Below are positions 18,141 through 26,100 of a stretch of 33,141 bases of DNA, piece after piece. Source of the stretch: a bacterium (GTDB lineage: Bacteria; Patescibacteriota; Microgenomatia; UBA1400; UBA12108); NCBI GenBank assembly GCA_021788365.1, contig JAJYKS010000007.1:1-33141 (forward strand). The letters run 5' to 3'. Made by a program: the position numbers and the translations under genes. Below the pieces are notes generated by a model. The model was given only the letters and a program-made list of their open reading frames with translations. It did no database searches and had not been told where the DNA came from. Positions within the stretch are counted from its first letter, which is position 1, and each line of letters starts with the position of its first letter.

Positions 18141-19418
18141 ATGCCCATCCCTGTCCCCAACCCACCATGTTCCCAGCATATAACTCCTATACGTCTTATA
18201 AGACTTATAAGTCTTATCGGACTTATAGTGGCGGCCATGCCGCCACATGCATTAGCAACTCCACCTCCCGCCACGAGTAGCGCACAGGTCTCCACCACCA
18301 TCCCCACTTTCTTCACGCCAAACGACACAACCGCCCCCACCGCCCCCCTTCTCCTTCGCCCCGCCGACGGCACCTACACCAGCGAAAAGACACTGGAGTT
18401 TGCCTGGCATCAAAGCACCGACATCGACTCCAATAAAATTATATATACATTATATCTGAATAACGTCGCCACCTACCTGGGCATAAGCAACGACGGAAAC
18501 GCCGAAGGCGCAGGCTATACCTCGCGGATCGAAGGCGGAGAAGTTCGCCTCATCCCCAATCCCCCGCTCCCCGACGGCACCTACGACTGGTACGTCACCG
18601 CCGAGGACCTGTCCGGCAACAAAAGCTACTCGGCGTCGTGGCACCTCACAGTTGACACCGTCCCGCCCACAATTCTCGTGACGGATATCGACACCTACCA
18701 TCACCTCGCGCTCGATTCTACTAACCCCGCTTCCGTCCCGCCAGGAACGAGCTTTGATGTAAATGGGCCAAAAGACGTGTACTTTACCGTTGTTACGGAA
18801 CCGTTTGCGACCATCTCACTCCAGTATCGGACCTATCTGTCCTATACGTCGTATCAAACCTATCCGTTTCCCACCGGCTCCGGTGGTCACGTCAACTCCT
18901 ACGCCCACTTTGACCCCGGTACCTACGAGGTGCTCATTTCAGCGGTGGACCGTGCCGGCCAGCCGGCCGCGCTGCCGCCACTGCTGCTTCGCGTCACCGC
19001 AGCAGCGGTGACTATCGGGCCTATCGGTCCTATTGGACGTATCGGCCCTATCAGCTTCCCCGCTCCGCTCACCTCTCTGCCTTCCACCATCTCGTACGTT
19101 GCCACTCGGGTAGGTATGGCAGGATATGTAGCCATTTCGCTAGCAGTATTAGTACTGATACTGCTCATATTCCTCTGGAACAGGCGGGACAACCTTATCT
19201 TGGTGGACGAGCATGGAAACCCCCTTGCCGCGAGTGTTTGGCACTCGCGGCAATATACGTCATATATGATATATAAGTCGTATAAGACGTATACAGGTAG
19301 GCTACGCGTCCCTCACCTAGGTCGCTACTCCACCCTCACGATCCGCACAAGCCGCATCACGCTCGTCCTCTCCCTCTGCCAAAATGCGCGCGTCTACACG
19401 GTCATAGTACCCCAATAA
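18141..19418 (+). CDS. Membrane-anchored surface protein with Ig/FN3-like domains
   Basis: Signal peptide MPIPVPNPPCSQHITPIRLIRLISLIGLIVAAMPPHALA; PLLLRPADGTYTSEKTLEFAWHQSTDIDSNKIIYTLYL; C-terminal TM VAISLAVLVLILLIFLW and cytoplasmic tail. Confidence 0.8.
   Translation: MPIPVPNPPCSQHITPIRLIRLISLIGLIVAAMPPHALATPPPATSSAQVSTTIPTFFTPNDTTAPTAPLLLRPADGTYTSEKTLEFAWHQSTDIDSNKIIYTLYLNNVATYLGISNDGNAEGAGYTSRIEGGEVRLIPNPPLPDGTYDWYVTAEDLSGNKSYSASWHLTVDTVPPTILVTDIDTYHHLALDSTNPASVPPGTSFDVNGPKDVYFTVVTEPFATISLQYRTYLSYTSYQTYPFPTGSGGHVNSYAHFDPGTYEVLISAVDRAGQPAALPPLLLRVTAAAVTIGPIGPIGRIGPISFPAPLTSLPSTISYVATRVGMAGYVAISLAVLVLILLIFLWNRRDNLILVDEHGNPLAASVWHSRQYTSYMIYKSYKTYTGRLRVPHLGRYSTLTIRTSRITLVLSLCQNARVYTVIVPQ
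18184..18228 (+). repeat. 9-bp x 5 element, copy 2
   Basis: ctcctatac gtcttataa gacttataa gtcttatcg gacttatag; in signal-peptide core of 18141 CDS. Confidence 0.9.
18821..18865 (+). repeat. 9-bp x 5 element, copy 3
   Basis: ccagtatcg gacctatct gtcctatac gtcgtatca aacctatcc; encodes QYRTYLSYTSYQTYP. Confidence 0.9.
19009..19053 (+). repeat. 9-bp x 5 element, copy 4
   Basis: tgactatcg ggcctatcg gtcctattg gacgtatcg gccctatca; encodes TIGPIGPIGRIGPI. Confidence 0.9.
19225..19253. repeat. Perfect 12-bp inverted repeat, 5-nt loop, inside CDS
   Basis: TTGCCGCGAGTG-TTTGG-CACTCGCGGCAA; overlaps start of 45-bp element copy 5. Confidence 0.9.
19250..19294 (+). repeat. 9-bp x 5 element, copy 5
   Basis: gcaatatac gtcatatat gatatataa gtcgtataa gacgtatac; encodes RQYTSYMIYKSYKTYT. 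Confidence 0.9.
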
Positions 19419-19454
19419 GTCCTATTTGACATATTCCTCCAATACGTCATATTT
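19410..19454 (+). repeat. 9-bp x 5 element, copy 6 (degenerate, mostly intergenic)
   Basis: ccccaataa gtcctattt gacatattc ctccaatac gtcatattt; spans stop codon of 18141 CDS. Confidence 0.7.
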
Positions 19455-19460
19455 ATTACT

Positions 19461-19973
19461 ATGCCATATAAAGAACTGTTATCCTACCAGATGACAACGA
19501 TCATCTACGATCTAACCGATATTTTTGTAAGAAAATATATTGACAAACGCTCCCGTACCAGTGACCAAATGGTACAAGCCGCCAGGTCTAGTAAGCAAAA
19601 CATTGTTGAAGGCTGCAGCGAACGCACATCAAAAAAAAGCGAGCTCAAGCTCCTAGGCGTAGCCCGTGCCTCACTCAAAGAACTCCTGGAAGATTACGAA
19701 GATTACCTCAGGCAGCGCGGGCTCAGACAATGGGAAAAGTCCTCGCCAGAGTCCCTGGTAGTCCGTAATCTCTCATATAGGTCATATAAGACCTATCAGA
19801 CCTATACGTCCTATATGACAACCCCCAACAAAGCCGCCAATTGTCTTATCTGCCTCATAAATCAAGCCGGATATCTGCTCGACAAACAAATTACGAAAGC
19901 GGAACAAGATTTTCTGCAACATGGTGGGTACACAGAAAATTTGTTTCGACAGCGGCTTCAAAACCGAAAATAA
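19461..19973 (+). CDS. Four-helix-bundle protein (23S rRNA-intervening-sequence protein family-like)
   Basis: DLTDIFVRKYIDKRSRTSDQMVQAARSSKQNIVEGCSERTSKKSELKLLGVARASLKELLEDYEDYL is family-typical; interrupted by a repeat-encoded YRSYKTYQTYTSYM segment. Confidence 0.85.
   Translation: MPYKELLSYQMTTIIYDLTDIFVRKYIDKRSRTSDQMVQAARSSKQNIVEGCSERTSKKSELKLLGVARASLKELLEDYEDYLRQRGLRQWEKSSPESLVVRNLSYRSYKTYQTYTSYMTTPNKAANCLICLINQAGYLLDKQITKAEQDFLQHGGYTENLFRQRLQNRK
19772..19816 (+). repeat. 9-bp x 5 element, copy 7
   Basis: ctcatatag gtcatataa gacctatca gacctatac gtcctatat. Confidence 0.9.
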
Positions 19974-20007
19974 CACATTCCCCCTGCATGTAAACGCGTG
20001 AAACTAT

Positions 20008-20034
20008 TACCGCAATCATTTGCGGTATTATTTC
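20008..20034 (+). terminator. Probable rho-independent terminator after 19461 CDS
   Basis: TACCGCAA-TCAT-TTGCGGTA followed by TTATTT. Confidence 0.55.
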
Positions 20035-20087
20035 TGGTCCCAGACTATTGACACGCCTTGTACAACGCTTTTATAGTAGACCTATGG

Positions 20088-20106
20088 TCCTGAGTTTATC
20101 GAAGGA
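20088..20106. repeat. Dispersed palindromic repeat, intergenic
   Basis: TCCTGAGTTTATCGAAGGA. Confidence 0.75.
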
Positions 20107-20138
20107 TAACAGTGTATAACGAAATATAACTACAAGAT

Positions 20139-23100
20139 ATGAAACCAAATACTGCCCACCCTACATTCGACACCATTCTCGCCACCTGCAAGCAGTTTCT
20201 TGCAAGCACCCACCTGAGTCTCACCAGCCGCAAGCTGTATCTCGCCGACATCAAGCGGTTTTTGCACTGGCTGCAAGCCAGTAAAACCCTGAGTGAATCG
20301 AAGGGCTCGCCGCTAGATATACTCACCCAACCAAGTAACTACACCTCGTATATGGAGTCCTTGAGGAACAATGGCGCTGACAAGTCTGTGCTACTTCGCG
20401 CCCTCGCCTCGCTCAAGCAGCTCGGCACTGTGCTTTCCGCAACCTACAGCATCGCAAACCCCACCGACGGGTTCACCTTGAAGCAAAGATCCGATCTTTC
20501 CGAAGATCGGATCTTTGCTGAGAACTACATCAAACCATTCACCAACCAGCTCGAAAGCGAGCACCTCTCCCCTTTGACCGTTAGGTCCTATAAATCTGAC
20601 GTCACCCGCTACCTGCATTGGGCAAGCTCCAACACTCCTAGCACTCAGATGGATGCAGTGCTAGGCACAAAAAATCGCGAAAAATACTTGGATCATCTGC
20701 GCCAAATTGATGGAATGTCTTCGGCGACCATAGAGCGAAAAGGTAAGTCCATCGCCCGTTTTGCAACGTGGTATGCCGGTGCCTACCCGCACGCCGTACT
20801 ACCCGATAGTTCTTCCGCCCACCTAGCGAGCGGTATAGGACCTATACGTCCAATACGTCCTATTGGACCTATACGTATTGGCTCCTCTGTTCCAGAGGAA
20901 CCAATAGATTCCGTGAAAAAAAATAATTCCCGCAAACGGTTCTTTCTCCCGATTCCGCGCCTGTTCGGCCCAGGTTCCGAACTTCTGGGAGTTCGGAACC
21001 TTCTTCCCTTTGCCATCCTCCTCCTCTTCACGATTACCCTTGGCGTCTTCTCCTACCGTCAGTTCTCCCGCGATCGGGTTGTCTTGACCGAAGCCTATCC
21101 CAGCACACCGGTTACCCCGAACCGGCAGATCTCCTTCCAGGGCAGGCTCGAGAACGCCGGTGGCACACCCATAACCAGCGCCACCAACTTTGTCTTTAAG
21201 TTGTTCGATGCCGCCTCCGCCGGCACGCAGCTCTATAGTAGTGGCACGTGTTCCGTGACCCCCGACTCCGACGGCGTCTTCAATACTCAGATCGGCAGTA
21301 CCTGTGGCTCGGCGATTACCTCCGATGTCTTTACCCAAAACGCCAACGTCTATCTTGAAGTCACGGTGGGCGCCGAGACCCTCACCCCCCGCCAGCAAAT
21401 CGCCACCGTCGCCTATGCCCTAAACTCCGAGACTCTGCAGGGATTCCCCATCTCCGCAACGGTCTCTGCAGTGCGGAACACCGTCGTCCCCATGAATCAG
21501 TGGGGTGAAATCTTGGTCGGCGAGCAAAATCCGCGCATGACCGGCGTCTCAGGGACGTTTCAAATCTCCGCCCCCGCCCTCTCGCTCGCGACGACCACGG
21601 GCAGTAGTGGCAACATCACGATTGCCCCCGACGGCACCGGCCAGGTCAACGTGAACGGCAACACCACGACCACCAATTTCTTCAACGTGGCCGACGCCCA
21701 GCTCAGTACCGGCACTTTGATTACCGGCACCGTGGGGAACAACACCACCGGCTTCAAACTCCTCGACCTCCTTTCAGGAACCAGCCCCACCAGCAAATTC
21801 TCGGTAGACGCCTCCGGCAACACCACCCTCGCCGGCACGCTTAGCCTCCCCAATAGCAATACCTTAACCGGAGTGACCAATTATATTGAAGCCAGCGGCG
21901 GCCTCGCGGTAGGTAGCGGCACCACCTATAAACTGACGAGTACCGGCGATCTCTACGCTAATAACATCTACACAGGTGGTACGCAAAGGTTGGACTCCGC
22001 CGGAAATTTAACAAACATTGGCACCACCCAGCTCCACGGGGTCACCTACACCTGGCCAAGTGCCGACGCCGGCTCCTCCGGCTACGTCCTGTCTAGTAAC
22101 GCAGGCGGCACCCTCTCGTGGGTGGCCCAGACCGGCGGGGGTGGTAGCACTTATTGGCGGCTCGCCACCGGCGCACTCTCCCCGGTAAACGACACCCTCG
22201 ACCTTTTGCTCGGAGGCAACGCCACCGGCTCCGCCAAAATCGGACTAATCAACGTGAATAGCGGCACTCCCACCGCGACCATTGCCGGCACCACCGCCAA
22301 TGTAGCAACCTACCTGAATGGCAACGGCACGCTAGGGACGACCAACGCGCAAACCTTGACCCTCGGCAGTATTTCGACCGGCAACGTCATCCTCGCTCCC
22401 GGCGGCACGACAGCGTTGACCGCGGCAGGCGCCAATCTGACCGCTGCCGGCACGCTCACCCTGCCAAGCACAAACACCTTGACCGGGGTGACCAACTATC
22501 TGCAGCTTTCCCAGGGCTTGTCCGTCGGCGGCGGCACCACCTACTACATTGCCGGCAACGGTAACGGCAATCTCAACGGCCTCACGCTGGGTGCCGCCCT
22601 CGCTCTACCAAATACCAACAGCCTAACCGGGGTGTCGGGTTATGTACAATTTAACAACGGGATATCCGTGGGGGCGGCAACCGCCTATCACTTCGACAAT
22701 ACCGGCAACCTCGTCGCCCAAGGCGTCTCCGGCACGTCCCTCACCGATTCTGGGCTCACCCCCGGCTCCATCGTCTTTGCCGGCATGGCTGGTCTCCTTT
22801 CCCAAAACAACGGCAATTTTTACTGGGACAACACGAACAAGCACCTGGGCGTGGGCGCCAGCGGGACGAATCTTTTGGGTACCCTTGACCTTCGCTCCAC
22901 GCTCGGCACCCTGCCGGTCGCAACCATTTCCGGAGCGACATCCATGGCCTCCCTCATGGTCGACCAATCTGGTGTCGGCGACCTTCTTACGGCGAGCAAG
23001 TCCGGCGCCACCAAATTCGTGGTAGCCAATAATGGCAATGTGGGGATTGGCACCGCCAACCCCAGCTATCTTCTGGACGTGAACGGCAACGCCCGGATCG

Positions 23101-26100
23101 TGGGCGCCACCTTTACCAACAACGTCTATTTTGCCAACAGCTCGGACACGACCGGCTACTATGTGGACGTGAACGGCAACGCCAAATTTCTGGATTTAAT
23201 CGCCTCCGACACCGGCAACCCCGGATTAACCGTGGGCAACGGCAGCATCGGTTTTGCCAAAATCGGCGGCAGCACCATCTCCGACAACGCCGGCAACCTG
23301 ACCCTCGCCTCCGACACCGGTACGACGGACATTACCGGGAACGCTACGACCACCGGCTATGTGACGGTGGGGAACGGCATCATCAATTCGGGAGTTGCCG
23401 ACGGCACCTCGGCTCTCGGCTTCACCCTCAACACCAACAACACTCTGACCGGCGCCGACGCCAAGCTCCTCTCCATTAAAAACAACGGCACCGAAAAAAT
23501 GTACCTGGATGCCAGCGGCAACCTCTACGTCTCCGGCACGATTACCTCCGGTGCCGGCTTCTCCGTCACCGCGGTCAACAAGAGCGGCGGCACCGTCGCC
23601 AAGAAGGCACTAGTCGTCCTCGACCCCACGAACGCCAACGCCTTCACCACCACGACTACCCCCTACTCCAAGGCCGTCTTTGGTGTAGTGCAGGGGGTAG
23701 AGGTCAACAGCGACACCAACAACAACGGCGCCTGCGACGCGAACGAGACCTGTCTCATCGCCGTTGCTGGCGAGGTCGACGTTACTATTAAAAATACAAC
23801 CACGGTCGCCAAAGGCGATTATCTCTTCACCTCCGACACGGCAGGTAGCGCCTTCTCCTCCGCCAAGCAGTACGACGGCCTGGTCGGCGTCGTCTCCGAT
23901 ACTACGAATGCCGGCTCCGGCTACGTCAAGATGATTTTCAAAGTTCAGCCCCAGGTCACGGCCAGCGCCGCCATAGACAAGACCAGCAAACACAACGAGT
24001 ATTGGCTCTACGCGAACGACTACACCGCTGTCAATGAGGGTACGAATACTAATGCTAACCTCCTGGCTCGGGGGCTTACCTTTGACAATTTCTACGACAA
24101 CACCAAAACGGATAGCGCCAACACCACGGTGAGCGGCCCCGCCCCCGTTGGCGGCGCCGCCGCTCCCTATCGGGCAGGCCTCATGGGTGGCCAAACCATG
24201 AGTGCAGCAACCACCGACAATGCCGGGAATACCTATCTAGGGAGTAGTACGGTCAACAAGGTCTTCTACTACGACCGTACCAAGGACAGTATCCCCCAGG
24301 TCCAGGTAGAGCTAGGGATCGATCCTAACTGGTACAACGGGGTAACCTTGTCGGTGGCAACAACCAGTGCTCAGTTTAGCCAGAACAGTACCACTCCCCA
24401 GAAGAATCCGAACTTAAGTACCTCGTACAACGGCTCCCTGATTAAAGCCACGGGGACATATAGCAGTAACGCCAAGACTATCTATATCACCATCAAGTCC
24501 CCCACCACCTTTGACTGGACGGACTACAACGGCCAGGCTGCGACCGGCGTCACCATGACTCCCGGGACAGCCCAGGCGCTAGGGGCAACCGGTGTCTCCG
24601 CGACCTTCACCTCCGCCTCCTACAATGTCGGTGATGTCTTCAAGATCGCCTCCTGGTTCACCGAACCATCCTCTTCCACCCGTGGGGCAAAGGCCCAGTT
24701 CCCGGAACGCTCCAATATCGTGGCGACCGCCTCCTCCGTGGACGTGATCGACGCCGATACCCAGAAACTCTGGATGAGGTTTAGCACTGGCGGAACTACG
24801 ATAAATAATTCTAATATGATCGGTGCTACCGCCGATCCACTAAATTCGACAACAGCGCTAAATGGAGAAATAATAACCGCTAATACTGGAACTGTTTCTA
24901 ACTCAACAACATTCATTAGATTTTTTAGCGACGAAGCACGTATCGCGAATGCAACCGGTGGCAATGGACATAAATACAACGGTGGTATCTCTCAAAGAAA
25001 TTCTGGACTAGGAATAATTACTAGTATATATGCTAACTTTAATATAGTGGCACCTCAAGCCAACGACGTCGCCGCTGCCGTCATCCCCAACCAACCCACC
25101 GGTCAAGTGACCGTGAGTGGGTGGGGGTATATCCAAGGTGCTGCCGCAACCAACGTAAGTGAAGCCGTCAATCTGCCGTACAAATTTAATAATATTCCAA
25201 AAGTAAACATTAGCTATACCGGCGCCAAACCAACAACAGCCCCAACCTCACTTTCAGATTGTAACGCTGCTTATAATCGTTACACCGTTTGGACTGGACC
25301 AGTAACAACTACAGGTTTCTCTGCATTTATAGGGCTTACAGATGCAGCAGATGGAAACATGAGTTCAAGCTACTATTTCTGTTACACCTGGACCGCAACC
25401 GGCGTCGTCTCCCCCAAACAGTTTGTGGCGGTAGCGACAGGTAGTAGCAGCTCAAACGGCGGTACCACCGTCATCAATGAAACCGATGGCACCAGTATCA
25501 ACATCTCCATCGGCAGCCAAAGCGGCGGCACGGTCTGGCAAGACAAGGTTGCCTTTGCCAACAACACCTTATATCTAGGTGGTGGTGGTACCCCCACCCC
25601 GACCTACTTGGCAGTATATTATGGGGTTCACGGCCTATCAGCCAGCGAAACATCTTGGGCTCAATATCGGAATGGATACTACTTTGTCGGACAACAATCT
25701 AGTGGTTGGTCGGCAACCGGACCTGTAATTTTAGGTGCAAATGGTGCTCGTTTTACCTCCCTTGTCGCGACTCCAAACACCTCAACCATAAATAGCCACA
25801 GCAACACCATCTATGCCGGGACTGCCAGTGGTCTTTCTGTCATCCAAGAAAACCAGGGAGGGGGCAATGTTGCGGACGGTTCCGTGGAATCCTCCGGTTC
25901 TGTTAAATACTACACCAAAGACTACGTCTCCGAAGAAATGGTTGGGGATGTCCGCGGCATGTGGCCCTTGTCCGCCAGTGGTGCCCTTTCCTTGTCCGAC
26001 GTCTCCGTTAAGGGTAATACATTAACAAACACAGGATCCGTTACTGCAGTGAGCGGCGTTCGTGGCATGGGGGCAACGTTTAATGGGTCAAACTACCTAT

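Noticed and set aside
20139-20820. Complete tyrosine recombinase/integrase gene
   Set aside because: Only core-binding-like segments are seen; no catalytic R-HxxR-Y domain follows, the frame continues into a TM and ectodomain.
17152-20875. CRISPR array interpretation of the tandem repeats
   Set aside because: Units are contiguous 9-mers with no spacers, and copies are translated; no cas genes in the window.
20823-21398. 191-aa minus-strand ORF
   Set aside because: Shadow of the giant ORF; contains reverse translation of the 45-bp element (IGPIGRIGRIGPI), not an independent gene.
23610-24194. 194-aa minus-strand ORF in the giant gene
   Set aside because: Antisense shadow ORF; the sense frame reads through as a coherent surface protein.
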